Source: Sorex araneus
Lineage: Eukaryota; Chordata; Mammalia; Eulipotyphla; Soricidae
NCBI RefSeq assembly: GCF_027595985.1
Contig: NC_073302.1
Span: 15,494,311 to 15,558,310 of the forward strand
DNA length: 64,000 bases
Reading direction: 5' to 3'
Shown piece after piece: positions 11,231 to 24,547 of the stretch. Positions within the stretch are counted from its first letter, which is position 1, and each line of letters begins with the position of its first letter. The notes under the pieces are model-generated. The model had not been told where the DNA came from. It saw only the letters and a list, made by a program, of their open reading frames with translations, and did not search any database. The position numbers and the translations under genes were made by a program.

Positions 11231-12020
11231 GGGCATTCAGTATTTTTGTTGGGAAGGTAAGACTGGAGTAGCTTTTTTTTAAGTGGCTGATAGTTTGGGA
11301 GATGTGACTGCCAGGGCTTCCAGAGGTACAGGGAGGTAGGTGGAAGTGGCCCATCTGGACCCCAGAAAGCCTAGAGATTTCAGCCACAAAACCTGCATAC
11401 CTGAATTTTCAGTAGATTAATATGTCGGTGAGCTTTATCCCAAGATGGTGGAGTCTGGCTGGGGGCATGGCCATGATTTGGATTGTGGGAGTTAGGGACT
11501 ACCAGGACCACTGCTTGGGCAGGCACCAGGCAAACCCATCCCACTCTGATGTACCCTGGTCGGTTCAGCCTTGTGCAGGCCCAAGATTAACTGTGGCTTT
11601 TGGTCTCTTTCAAAATATATTTATGGATCTCTTTGTCTCTGGAACTTGACCAATAATCGGGCTTATATAGCTAAGTCAGAGGTGGTTTGTGGGAGTGGCT
11701 CCCACATACCTATCTGTTGGTGGTTTAATTTCTCAAAATCCTTGGTCCTGAGTTATTGTAGTACAGCCAGAAGCATAGTAGCAATTTTGGGGTATCAGGA
11801 AGGATGAGTGAACCATTAGGCTGCTGATGACCTTAGCCTCCATGTTCAGGTTGATCTGCTGTAGTGCTACATCCTCTGGGCCACCGAAGTGATGATAGCT
11901 GTGGCCCCTGAAGGGACCACAACTGAGGCCAAGGCTGCCAGCACTCATGGCTCAGGCTCATTGGGTGGGCCATAGCCACCAGTCCGACAGAACCTGACCA
12001 AGGGGCACACACCCTTAGAA
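11231..12020. other. Moderately GC-rich interval, possibly a continuation of an L1-ended composite element
   Basis: It is richer in GC than its surroundings, with strings such as 'cccaagatggtggagtctgg'. It lies immediately 5' (in minus orientation) of the L1 3' end, much as the composite element at 56032-57064 is built. I see no target duplication and recognise no family, so its nature is open. Confidence 0.35.
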
Positions 12021-13056
12021 TAATCTCTTCAACCCACTCTTGGGCTATTTATTGCAAGATACAAAATTATCTGGAACCATATGAATGTTGGAGGTTCTTG
12101 CAATTCTGAAAGATTTAACACTGGAAAAAGTGCTTTTGCGAAGTGTACATAACATTATGCAAAGCAAGATTTTATGAGTTCTAAATGTTGATTTATTCAA
12201 AGTATGTGTATAAATTGATCAATTCTACCATAATAAATACCAAGCATTCCATTTTATTTGCATTTATGGACACAGTCACATTTAACTGTGTGTTCTGGCC
12301 TGGTTCACAAGGCTACAATCACGTGGAAACTCTCCATATGTGTTATCAAAAAGTTTAAAATGACTCCTTTCATGCAGCTATGGTGATTTTGATCAGCATT
12401 TGATACATTAAAATTTAGTAAATTTACTTGATCCTTAAAAGGTTTGTTATTTAAGAAAATCCCTGGGTAACTCTATAAACAGCAAGTGACTTTTTAACGT
12501 AAACCCTAATATATTATTTAATATTTTGAGAACTCAATTGTTGGCAACTCCACCATTCTTGGTGCTTAGACTACACATACTGCGTAGTCAAATATTTCTA
12601 CTTCCTTAGGAGAATAATATGATATGTAGGTTGAAATCTGACAAGCAAATTAGTCGGATAGACTTTCAAGTGAAACGTTTACTTAAGTAGTCCAATACCA
12701 TATCTCTATTATTTATACTCATTAAAGAAATGTCTTGGTATCACCTGGACTCTGACAGCTATACACTTTTTTTATTTCTTGTCACAACTTTTTTTCCGAT
12801 CAGGCATACTGTCAGCTTCTGCCTGGCATACTAATTTTTTTAAGAACAGTTTTTCTTCTTTGCTAAATTCATTTCTGCATGATTTATTGATTAGAAGTGA
12901 TACAAATTCTTACTATGAGGGATTCAGAAGATACCACCATATATAAAAATAAAATAAAATGTCCTGGGGTCAGAATGCGACTTAGCAGTTGACCTCTTGC
13001 CAATTGTAGAGACTTTGTCTTGAATGTGTGAGGTCCTCCTTACATAGAAGGAAGAA
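12021..13056. other. Unassigned AT-rich sequence
   Basis: No gene, RNA gene or repeat family recognised. Confidence 0.45.
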
Positions 13057-13440
<384 letters not shown>

Positions 13441-14825
13441 TCTGATAATAGCATTGTTTTCCACGCTCTGAAATACTAGTGGAGGTCTTCACCGAGGCAT
13501 GGCTATGCATAATGTCACATGTCCCTGCTCCGCTCCATTCCCAGATGTTACTCTTTTGAATAAACATGGTCAGCACCTTCCCTTTGTACAGTGAGGAAAC
13601 GAAAAGTTATTTTTCTTTCATCCCTGTTGCTGTATTCCCCTGCGGAACCATTTCAATTTAGTGAAGTACAGAGGGACCCAGCAGTTTGCGTCTTGTGTTA
13701 TGAATGTGGTGCTTGAAATGCCAGAGTCAATGACATGAGACGCAGGGCCTCATTACTCCACAGCTCACCCAGACTCAGGCTTCCCAGGACCCAGTGATAG
13801 CTGGCTGCCACAAAGATGCATTTGAATTTCAATGTATCAAGTGTCTGGCTGTACTTACCATGTTGCAGGCTGCAAATGGCTTTTAGAAATCTTTTAAACA
13901 CCCCAGTGACTCAGCTCCTCACCTTCTACCACTGCCAAAGACAAAATTGGATATCTTTATTCCCAAGTTGTAACAAATGAAGGAAGAGTTGATCTAGGGA
14001 AGAGCATGAATCTGCTGTCATGAAATATGCTATAAATAAGAATACTTCAACAGTCTGAAATCAGCCCCAAAGAAGTTAAGATTCAAAATTAAAAATCAGC
14101 AAACTCGGACTGCCCTTTTCTTGTTTCTTAAAAAAAAAAAAAAAGTGCTGGCTGGACCCTTGTTTAGAAACCTTTGTTTAGATTTGCAGCTCTTACAGAG
14201 TATGTTTTATACAACCAGCCCTTAAAGGCATTTATTGATCACTTCAGAGCCCACCAGGTATAGTTGCATAGTTTGCTCTTCCTAAAAGTGTACTTTCCTG
14301 TTCTTTATCTGCAAAATCTACTTCTTGTGACAGGGAGTCCAAGACAATTGCCCTGGGGGATGTGTATTTTACCCTCTTCCAAATTCCCTCCCTGCTTGGC
14401 GCTGAATCAGGTTTTATCCGTGTTTTTGTCCATCATCTTATCTCTGGATCGATTGGTCCCTGAAGATGCAGGGGAATAGGACATTCTCTCTATAGGACCA
14501 TTCTGACTTTAGATAAGGCAGCCTGAAGATTTTAAAGACTAGCTATGTGTCCAAAGATCCTCAAAGACCAACTCTGTCTCCTTTTCCCAAACAAGCAGAT
14601 ATGACAAAATTACCAAGGATTTTTCCCTACCTCAACCCTTGATCCTTATCTCATGAGAGTGATGATAATGCCTAAGTTGACAACATCTGTTTTGTTAAAT
14701 TGAGCCATGAGTAATCACAACCAATCCACAGTGAAGAAGTAGGATGAAGAAAGGAAAATTATACTCAACTACCCAACAAATATTTAACAAGGATGGGTCC
14801 CAACAGCTTTTCTTTTCTCTTTAAA
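13441..14825. other. Unassigned non-coding sequence
   Basis: No exon or repeat recognised. A 15-base A run lies near 14130. Short open frames show no domain. Confidence 0.4.
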
Positions 14826-15030
14826 GATTGTATCTTGTGTCAGAATACCTAGATTAAAATCCTTGTCCCAATCATTAATTGCCATCTGATCTAGGGTTTA
14901 ATTTCTTCTTCCTCCCTTTCTTTCCCTATAGGAGTATCTTCCTCGGGGGGAATATTATGAGATTAAAACCATTAAGTTTCCAGAATTGTGGGATTCGTAC
15001 AGTAAGTGCGTAACAAGTGTTCGTTTTATT
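14826..15030 (+). mobile_element. MIR SINE relic
   Basis: The order 'gtgtcagaatacctag', 'atcttgatctagggtt'-like centre, then 'aagtttccagaattgtggg' and 'cagtaagtgcgtaacaagtg' resembles the ancient mammalian MIR core and 3' part. Strongly diverged, as expected for its age. Confidence 0.4.
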
Positions 15031-15099
15031 ACTGTTATGATTTGTTTCTGTGGAGTAGCTTCTGTACTGTGCAGTATATCAGTGCTCAAGACAAGACAA

Positions 15100-15225
15100 T
15101 GGAATATGCTGCTTAGAGTTAGGTTGTGAAGTTGATTTTTCCACTGTCTCTGGATCTTTGTGCAAGTCACTCTACCTCCTTGAGTTCTGGTTTTATTCAT
15201 CTAAAATGGTAGATTAATAGCAAAC
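15100..15225 (+). mobile_element. MIR SINE relic (core)
   Basis: 'ctctggatctttgtgcaagtc', 'actctacctccttgagttc' and 'atctaaaatggtagat' follow the MIR core order 'ctgtgtgaccttgggcaagt ... cctcatctgtaaaatgg'. A diverged fragment. Confidence 0.55.
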
Positions 15226-18099
15226 ATTTAATTGGGTGGACTTGGAAATTATAAACATAGGTGTTTTCAGAGGCCAGAGATATTGGTCAGAGGAATCTAG
15301 TGTATGCAAGAGGTCTTGGTTTGATCTGCCACTGAAATCTCCAAAGTACCACCGGAAAGTCCACTGAGCTGGAAGTTTCCTGCAGTACCATTGAGGGTGG
15401 TCCTCAAAACAATAAGCAAGGAAAGTATTATTAGGACACCTAGTATATAACAATACATAATACTCAATATTAATAATGGCCTTTTTCAAGTTTTTCTAAG
15501 CAAACAGAGACAATGGGGGTTATCCATATCACTGCATAAAAAGATGTTAATGAGATAGATATCAAATTCACATTTGACTCTAAAACCCACATTGTTGCCA
15601 TTACACCATATTGCTCTTTTTTTTTTAAGATGAACAGCTGAGCAAAGCCAAAGGCAATTTTAGATTTATTTTACTGTCATTTCAAACACATCAGTGTAGG
15701 GTGCCATATCACTTTTGAAATATATATATACTTTAAAGGAAACAAAAAATTGCTATAATAACCACCAACTGCTCACCAAGTAAATAGTGCTAACCCCTTT
15801 GCTCCCCTTTCACAAACATATTTGAATTACATCTGGAACAAAATCATTAGTGGCAAGAAGACAGATGTTCTTCAAAATTCGGGTGTGCATGTACACATCG
15901 AATATTGATGTTGATGTTATTTACTCATTTGATTCTTACTCTTTTTCCAAAAGGATGAATTTTGTGCTTTTTCAAGATTGATTTCTTCTTTCTTTTGTTC
16001 CCAAGGTGACAAATCAAATTCACCCCTAAGAACTTGCACAGTATATCATGGTAGTATAAATTCATCAGATGTGGGATAATATTAATAACCAGTATTGTAC
16101 AACTGTCAATCAACATAGTCTTTTCTCACAAATGATTTTAAACTAGAGCAATATGTATAGAGCATTAAAAGACTAAGGTGCAGTGCTAGATTTGGCTACT
16201 ATAGCCATTTTTTTCATTCTGGATTTTAATTTGAAATACTGTTCATTAAAATAAAATAAAACCTTTATTTAGCTCATTTTGAACACATATTCTGAAGGGA
16301 GAGGATGCATGCAGTCTGAGACTCTATGTTTAAAGGAAGCATATAATGTAACACAGATAATACAAAGGAATAGGAAATTTGATGAGTGGAAATGGATAAC
16401 ATGAGGCAATGTACTTGTGCTATATCAGTTGATACTGCTATAAAATTCCATATTTATTTAATGAATACATTAGAATTTGTTTTGCCTTGAGACAGTTAAC
16501 AAATGAAAGTGTAAAAGTGTTTCTTCTCAGCAAGAATATAATATCCATACTTCTTGGTAGCACCCATTTTCAGAACACAGTATAAATTTTTTTTGTGTTG
16601 ATGATGATCTACACAGGAAAGACTAAATTCCCTGTGTCTTTGCTTCTATAGAGAATTATATTCCAACATATCTGGCAAAAATGTTTTGAAATATAAAGAG
16701 GTTAAGAGTATGGATAATGTCCACTGAAGTAACTATTTGAGATGATTTTGTGTTACTCTCCCAATTGAAATATTGAAATGCTACCCTCATCGATATGATA
16801 AAACCTAGGATCATAAATGGGTTATGTAGATGATGTCTTCATGCATGGAATTAGTGTTTTTTATATGAATGCTTGTTCTTTTTTCATCATTTAAGGGTAC
16901 ATCTGGAAAGCATCCATCTGGAAATTAGGGAATGAACTCTCACAGGAGCTTAATCTGCCAGTGTCTTTATCTTGGAGTTCCCAGATGCTAGGATGATAAG
17001 AAATAAACATGTGTAATTTAATCACCAAATCTTTTATTATGTAGCATATACCAAGTTGTACAAGTATCACCTCCACCACATAGACAAACCTCTCCCCACC
17101 CCCACCCCCTGCCACCCCCGATGTGTGTCACTTTGGCATGCAGATGATATAGATCTGAAGCCAATGGGGAATTCTCCACTCATAAGAAATTTTGGTCACT
17201 CTTTGAAGTACCTAGAGTGAAAATTGGAACTGATACCCAAATTTAGAGCTTTTACCAGAAATGGTCTGTCAGATAAATCTAATTGGGCAAATATCCCATC
17301 AGATCACCTGGTGTTTATCATATGATATACCCTCTCCCTGCTTGGAGCTTGCCTGCTTTTCTTTCCCCCCCCCCCATCTTTATGTCTCAGGCTCCTAATC
17401 CATCCATTAGTTCAGGAGATATACCACCCATCGCTCTCATTATCTTGGGTATCTAAAACCTATTTATCTGTCTGATATTCTTTTTTTTTTTAAATTGGAC
17501 CAGTATGAGAAATTTCCTTTCTTTGAGGATATTATAGTAGCTCACTGACTCTGACAGAAACCAAAGTACTTTTATACATAAACATTATGTGCTTTCCTCT
17601 GCATGTTTTTTAGTGTTGTCACTCAATTTGCCATATACTTTCTACTGACTTTTGCATGTCCAATGTGTGCCAATCTTAAAGTTGCAGCCTCACTGAGCCT
17701 CTTCCCAAAGAACATTCTCTGGATTTTTTTTTCCCTTTATGAAAAGACCTTTCCTTACATACCTTAGCACCCAACAAAAAAAAAAACAAGTACTAAAAGA
17801 AGGTTAGGTAAATTTTTATATTCACTGTTGACCAAGCAAAGTCGATTTATATTGTTTAACAAAACTTGTAGTTAGGGTAAGCTAGCATTCTTGCTTACTA
17901 TGATTTAGTTAACAAAATTAGCAGTTTAGGAAATTCATCTTTCTTTAACTTTCTCACATCTAGTTCCAAGAGGCTATTGTTTTATAAAAATATTATTACT
18001 CAGAAAAAAAAATACCCTGGAATGACTATAGTTTAATAACTGAAAAGTATCCAACGTGATCTTTTCCACTCTAAATCTAGGAACAAATATTTTCTTTTG
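15226..18099. other. Long stretch without recognisable young repeats
   Basis: AT-rich. At 15266-15400 there is a weak plus-strand resemblance to the old SINE ('aggccagagatattggtcag'), too diverged to call firmly. No coding exon recognised. Confidence 0.4.
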
Positions 18100-18500
18100 T
18101 AAGCGATTATGCTCAAAACACAAAACAATTATTGTATTAACTGGGATTTGAGGGAGGGAGGTTTTAAAAAAAATGTTAATTTGCTATTAAATCTCTTGTT
18201 GAAAGACTAATAGCTTAATGAACGCATTAAGCATGTGCAAATTAGGTTTTTTTTTAATGCATTGCTTAGTTTCAGATTGAAAGGGGGCGATACATCATCG
18301 TCATCTCTGCGGGAATTAATGAAGCATTAGGCCATCTCCTGTCATGGAGGCCAGACTTATGAACGATTTGCTGGATTGCACATGCAAACCTCGTCCTGTT
18401 CTCTCTTTGCACTCACAACATACATTTTTTTCTTGGCCTCCTTGCTCTGTCGTTTGGGCTTTGGTACTTGAAATATAAATGTCGGTTCACCATCAGTTTG
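18100..18500. promoter_or_regulatory. Possible conserved regulatory-type block
   Basis: Unique, repeat-free sequence with clustered homeodomain-like cores ('ttaatttgctattaaat', 'taatagcttaatgaacg', 'cattaagcatgtgcaaatt', 'gggaattaatgaagc'). Its texture resembles vertebrate conserved non-coding elements. This is judged only by eye; no comparison was possible. Confidence 0.25.
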
Positions 18501-19624
18501 GAAGTGAAAAGTAGTCTATTGTGAGTGACAAATGTTGTTTACAGTTACTAGGAAAGAGGGTGGAACAATGAGTGCATATATTAACATCACAGAGGATGGG
18601 CTTGGTAGTCATTCAATTGCCAACTTGCCCCGTGAAGACACATAACCTCTCTCCATTTCCCTCAATCACCCACTCACTCTCAGACATCTACATTAAAATA
18701 AAGAGCCCAAGGCAAGGCAAGCTATCTTAACTGTAATAAGTGGCAAGGTGTGCTCAACTCAACAGCTTTTGTCAGGAGCTCTCAATCTCCCCCTATCACA
18801 AGCACTGCTTCCTGTGCCTGCATCTTTTGATGTATTTGCCTTCCCTGCAGTTCCCGAACCAGGAGTTCCCAACCCTCCATTAACAGGCAACGTTTAAAAG
18901 TCATTCTTTCAATTCCATGACAGAAACTATCTCTTACCTACATTTTATTTTTATAATTAGCAGAGATGACATTTAATTCTGTTTCAAGAATCTTTGATGA
19001 AGTTTTAGTGTATCTTTAGATCATTGAAGATGTCACCAATCAACTCGAAAATCAGGAATTGAGATCACTGTATAGATGTGAGATTAGACACATAAATAAC
19101 ATCTGTGATGGATTTGGAAACATTCTAACAATGCAAATTAGCTTTTGCTTACTTATTTTTATATGGAAAAAAGCATAGTTTAGATCTACAGGGCTTCTTT
19201 TAAAACCTATGCTCCCATTAGAAGAGGAAACCTCAGTTTACCCTTGCTAGCTGCTTTGAGCAGTCCCGCTTTAGGCCAACCCATGCTACATTTTGGTTCA
19301 CAGCAAATTCCTGGGCTTTTTTCTAATGAACAGGGAGTTAACAATTGTTCACCGTAAAATCCTGTCCCAGAGTTTAGGCTCAAAGGGAGAGACTAAGATA
19401 ATGAGCAATATTCCAGGCAGGTGACCAGATAGACAAACAAACCAGACCACCCTGTAGATGGCCCACATTCTCTGTGATATTTGTTGGCCGATGAAAAGGG
19501 TCTTTAAAAAGGTCTACACAAACCCTTAATTTTAACTTGCTCTAATCCCAAGTTCCCCCTCTTCTTCTCTCTTCTACTTTCCAATAAGCTTTCTACTTAC
19601 CAGCTCTGAATCTGAACATCTTTA
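18501..19624. other. Unassigned non-coding sequence
   Basis: No recognisable gene. About 19300-19624 has an LTR-like feel ('ccaataagctttctac'), but no termini could be defined. Confidence 0.35.
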
Positions 19625-19654
19625 TTCAATATGTTCATTCGTGAACATATTGAA
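19625..19654. repeat. 13 bp perfect inverted repeat with TTCG loop
   Basis: Arms 'ttcaatatgttca' and 'tgaacatattgaa' are exact reverse complements, separated by 'ttcg'. As RNA it would form a 13 bp stem closed by a UUCG tetraloop. Confidence 0.95.
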
Positions 19655-20940
19655 GAACCCGGGTGATAGGTCAGTGACTTCAGCTGACACAGAGACAGAG
19701 ACAAGTAAAGTGAAGGAAGTAGGAGAAGTTTATTGGGGGCTGCTCCAGGGCGGGGGAATTTTTAAATTGTCTTGGACCGGAAAAGGGAGCCAAGACTGGT
19801 GGAACTGGTGTACCTAGTCTGGCTCCCATTATGTAGGGGGTCGATGGTGAGAAATCATGGGATGCAGCCTGGAGGCCTCCTGGCACCAGGTGAGCCATAC
19901 ATTCTGTCTGTGCTGGGGACATGGTGACCTCTGATTCCAGGAGTGTTGTTCTCTCCTCAGCAAGTCATCATTTTGTCCAGGTCACCATTTTGCCCAAGCA
20001 AACCACACGCTGGGAATCAAGAACCCAGAGACCTGTGGCCTCAACTTCTGCTTTATTTGCCCTGCTATCAGATGTTAGGGGACAAAAGACATCATTCTAT
20101 ACCCCCTCTGAGTTCCCCAGAGGCTGGACAAATAATCATATAGGCATCAGACAGTCAGATAACAAAATAACTAAGAAGCAGTTCATTAAAAATATTTTTA
20201 ACTCCTGAACACATGAGAGAGGTCCAGTGAGACTGAGACACTTATCCGCAAGGCTTCAGAAACCATTTTAAGTAAACTTCAATAAAGCAAGAAGACCTAG
20301 GAAAGGAGATCATAGAGGCATGAGGTAGCCATCAAGAGAGTCTGCTGCTACCAAACTCCGGCTCTGTCCTCCAGGATTTCACTGGTGAGTAGTCTGTGAA
20401 AGTCGAAGAACTCTACACAGAGTTTACACACAGTATATGACTGTCATGTTCTGATTTCTACCCAAATACTTCCGGTTACATGCTGACAATCAGCAAACTA
20501 CAGGACTCAGGCCCCAGAATACTTTTCAATTGCAGCAGGAAGAAAGGTTGTTTCTGTGTCCCAGGCAGAAGAAGGAAGAAGGAGGCCCTCCAGGGACAAT
20601 ATCAGAGTTCGTAAATCTGGTTAAGGAAACGCTTGTAGGTCTTGCCATGAACTTTCCAACCTCCCTCTTATAGGCTGTTTCCAAGTAAGCTCATTTTGTT
20701 GTTTCAATAACTTCTTTCTGTGAGGTCAGACACAATTTTGAGGACAAAAAGTGTGACCTGTTGAGTAATGTTTTAGAATAGCTTTGGAGATAATCAAAGT
20801 ACATTCTCATGAATGTTTTCTCATGGCATTGCAATAGTGATCCTCTTATTTTATCGAAGTATTTTGGTATTTAAAATTAGTATATTTTCAGTGCAAAAAC
20901 ACTTAAAAATAAGATGCAAGAAATAGAAAAATGTTAATCA
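19655..20940. other. Unassigned, mid-GC sequence
   Basis: It contains TTTATT strings (minus-strand AATAAA) near 19730 and 20050, and moderately GC-rich tracts that could be old LTR material. I cannot define ends or family. Overlapping open frames around 19680-20208 show no domain. Confidence 0.3.
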
Positions 20941-20947
20941 TCATTCA

Positions 20948-21043
20948 TTCATTTTTTTCTTTTTTTTCTTTTTCCTTCTTTCTCTTTTTTTCTTTCTCTC
21001 TCTCTCTTTCTCTCCCTCCCTCTCTCCCTTCTTCCTTAGTCTG
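20948..21043 (+). repeat. Polypyrimidine tract (CT/T rich)
   Basis: About 95 bp of almost only C and T. It is followed by a sequence weakly resembling an old minus-strand SINE (about 21050-21200), so it may be an expanded SINE tail. Confidence 0.85.
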
Positions 21044-21364
21044 TAGTGCTTAGTGGCATGTCTGGCTCCTCCTGGCACAGTTCTAAGGGGATTGCTCTTA
21101 GAATATCTGGAGATTTGGAGATACTGTAGTGCCAGAGATCAAATCTTCTTTATGCAAAACACTTCTGTAAACTTTTGAATTGCCTACCCATTTTCAATCT
21201 TAGAACTCTTAAGTGGTAAAGCCTGTAATCTATTCTTGTCCTTTGTCTTCAGTTCATATGTACATATTTTAACACAGACATGCTGCTAGAAGAATCAAAT
21301 CAAGTTCTAATCCTAAAAATATAAATAAATAAAAATGGCATAATTAGTTTAGCACTATTGTCTA

Positions 21365-21590
21365 CCTCTTCAGTTTCAGGCATTCTGTTAGATTCCTTCA
21401 GAAACATGATTTTATATAATCCTCGCAGTAAGTTTGTGTCATTGGTTTTATTATTTCCTTTTCAGATTGTAAGGGAGGATAAGTGAGATAAAATAACTTC
21501 TTCAAAGACAGAGCAAAGAGGTAGACCAAAGATGCCACCTCCAATTGTGAAGTCCATGCTTTAGCCCCCTCACTGTGAAGAGGTCCATAA
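21365..21590 (-). mobile_element. MIR SINE relic
   Basis: The antisense MIR order is visible: 'tttatataatcctcgcagtaag', 'cattggttttattatttcc', 'aaataacttcttcaaagaca' and 'aagtccatgctttagcccc'. These correspond to the MIR 3' part, core and 5' part. Diverged but nearly full length. Confidence 0.6.
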
Positions 21591-21824
21591 AACAGAACAC
21601 CAACCAAAATTATTGATTTCCTTCAGTGAAAACCAATGTCGGAATGAGTTTTTCTTCCTTTAAGTTTGAGAAAGAGAGTGAAAGCTTGAGTTTTTGTTGG
21701 TTTATGTTTGTTTGTTTTAAAGAGGTGGTAGGTAGTTCTCTCAAGTATATTTAAGAAAGAAAATTTTGAAAAATTGGGGTCCACTCCTAGGTGTTCAGGG
21801 GCTACTCCAACTTAGTGCTTGAGG

Positions 21825-22357
21825 TGTCGGGGTCCTGGCCAGTCGACCCCGGCACACTGGAGTATGAGCCCCGAAGTCACCGGACTTACTCCCTATGGGA
21901 GAGGGAGTGGGAAGGGGAGAAGCCTCTGCCCTGGCCCTCTGCTTGCCGCAGGATTCCTACTGCCGAGAAAGAAGCCTACCGAGAAGGTCACCGAGCAGAA
22001 CGGGGAAGCCTGGTGATCAAGCAGACTCCATTTATTGATTCTTACACAGGGTAATTTAATACACACAATCTAGTGTGGGGGGACATTCCTTGCATGTATC
22101 ACGTTTACCCCGTGGAGCTCAGTACAGATGCAAGTTAATGATTTGTATCCCCCAATCTCAGGACCATGTTAACTAGCTCAGGTAAATGTTAACTGTCACA
22201 CTCCTCATACCATTGTCTCCTCACCCAGAGTGCCTGTGTGTGGAATGCTGGAGTGTGTGGAATGCAGAGCCCCTGGGCCCCTGTAAACAGGGCTGACTCT
22301 TGCTTTCAGGGGCAGGGGTTTAGTCAAAGTCTCAGGCCGACTATTGAGACCCCAACA
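21825..22357 (-). mobile_element. Solo LTR of an endogenous retrovirus (533 bp)
   Basis: On the minus strand it starts 'tgttggggtctc' and ends 'gaccccgaca', so the outer ends form the imperfect inverted repeat TGTTGGGGTC/GACCCCGACA with TG...CA termini. An AATAAA signal (minus strand) lies at 22031-22036, followed by a GC-rich segment of about 200 bp, the layout of U3-R-U5. It interrupts a SINE, and the flanks 'cttgagg' (left) and 'cttgaag' (right) look like a slightly diverged target duplication. No internal viral genes are present. Confidence 0.85.
22031..22036 (-). promoter_or_regulatory. LTR polyadenylation signal AATAAA
   Basis: AATAAA on the minus strand within the solo LTR, about 200 bp before its 3' terminus. 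Confidence 0.65.
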
Positions 22358-22456
22358 CTTGAAGTTCACTCCTAGTCATGCTTGGGCAACCATACAGGGC
22401 AGGGCGTGGGATCAAATTCAGGCCTTCTGCATGCATAACATGTACTCCAGCCCATT

Positions 22457-24473
22457 AGGCTTCCGACTCCCTTTTTAATTTAATTTACTCTTTTTTTTAA
22501 AGATCAGACACATAATCAACCAAGGTTAAAGACACAAGTTCTGAATAGACATCATTCAATTGCTTCCATTAGAGAATAAGAGGAAATAAATGGAAATATT
22601 GGTACAAGTTTAACAAGTTTAACAATCAGCTTTCTATTGAGTAAGTAAAAGGGACACCATTTGTAGTGTTGACCGGTCTTCTTGTTCAAATACTACAAAT
22701 GGTGGGTGTAAATACTCCCACCCCAAGGCTGGTAGATTTCTATTTAAACAACTAAACCTGTTATTCCGTATAGGATAATTTTGTTGAATTTTCATGTTTG
22801 AAATTTTACTGCATCTTAGAGACATAATTCTTACAATAATAGATTCATCATAATAGCAAAATAAAACCATGACTCTTGAACCTTTACATTGTATCAGGAA
22901 GAAAACAAAACACTAGAAATATTAAGTCAGACATGGCCTTGACCTTAAAAAAAACCCAGAAACCTCTCAGGCTTATAATAAGAAAGACACATAAACAACT
23001 TAATATGATACACGAGCAATAATAGAAGAATATCCTAGAAAAAAGTGGTAATAAATATTAACATATTAAAGTGATCCACTCCACACCAGCTGATTCTTTT
23101 TCACTTTTCATCCCTAAATATTTTCCCATTCTGACATTACAAAGTCCACAGAAATTAAGGAAACTACTGTAAATTATCTGCACTGAATAACTGATTTGCA
23201 GCTTCAAAATGCTTTATAACTCAAGTAATGGGGTGCCTTGTTTCTGCACTTCCTCCAAAAAACATTCAACATAATGACATTCTCAGTGGCTTGTCTAACT
23301 GCTTTTAGTTTGTAAATGAAGATTGGAACTATTTTCAGAAAGTAAAAAAAAAAAATTACCAAGCTATGCACTTTCATCATTAATTCATATGCAAGCTCTT
23401 TATTTTTTATTTATTAATGAAGTTTGCAAAATGATTTTTGTAGCACATCTACTGGCTTTCCTATAAAAATAAAATATGACTGATTCCACTTTTAAAGTGT
23501 CTGCCTTAAGCTCATCTTCACATCTGCAGTATAGAATTCTTGTGCTTAAAATTCACAAAATACAATGATAATTTTTATACTTCTGGCTACCAATAAAGTA
23601 AACAAAAGGAATCAGTTCATAAGACAAAAATAATTCATTGGAATCCTAAAAATTATTTTATCAAAAATAAAGTCAGTAAATGTATCTTCATTAAATCTAC
23701 TCAAAGAATGACTTCATAATAGTTTAATAGGAATGTTTTAGAAAGGGTTTAGGAATAGGGAGTTGAGCAACCTGAATTAACTGATCGTGTTTCTCATATA
23801 ACATTCCAAACACTGGAAGAATAAACAAAATAGTACATGGGGAGAATATGTTATTTAAAGGGTTGTGGAAATTGCTTAAGCGCCCTTGGACTATAAGTAC
23901 CACTGTAATATTCTCCCCAAATAATATTATTCAGATAAGTTTAGAAAACATTATATTCTGCCAGAGTTTCGTGTTATATTTAAATTGATTTGAATATTTT
24001 ATTAAAAGACTGAAAAATTATAATTTAATTATGAGAACTAATTTAACTTTGTTGCACTCAGGAGTTTTCAAGTTGTTGAGTTTCAGGGAATTTTTCAAGT
24101 CAGGGAACTGCTAACTTATGATACATCTTTCTATCACACAAAACACCAAATTTGGGCATCTCTGAGTTCAAACATTGTCAAAATTTATTCTAACACTGAT
24201 CCTTCTATTTTCATCAATTTCACATCCTATTAGGACAATAGCTTAACCAACTTTAAGTCACCTATTGCCAAAAATAATTTGCTTTGGAATCTAAACAGCT
24301 TTTTTTTTTATTTAACTTAATTAGCTAGTTTACTGTTTAGTTCTCTGACCAACCATCATAGAGAACGTTTACAACCCATTAACCCTGTAAAGCTTTTAAA
24401 GCGTACTTAATGACCAACTTGTATTGTTATCTGATTAATAAATTTCTCCCACTAGTAAGCTAAAAACGTCATC
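22457..24473. other. AT-rich, repeat-poor unique sequence
   Basis: About 2 kb with no SINE, L1 or LTR that I can recognise, in contrast to the density elsewhere. Open frames are short and without domains. Confidence 0.45.
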
Positions 24474-24501
24474 AAGAAATAACTAATTTTGTGCTTGCTT
24501 T

Positions 24502-24547
<46 letters not shown>

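Larger units (their letters stand above)
21775..22456 (-). mobile_element. Old tRNA-headed SINE split by a solo LTR
   Basis: The tail-side half (21775-21824, 'ggtgttcaggggctactcc') and head-side half (22358-22456, 'gcataacatgtactccagccc') join into one SINE when the LTR at 21825-22357 is removed. Confidence 0.8.

Noticed and set aside
19300-20210. A retroviral LTR and leader
   Set aside because: LTR-like words and TTTATT signals exist, but I could not define TG...CA ends, a target duplication or a primer-binding site.
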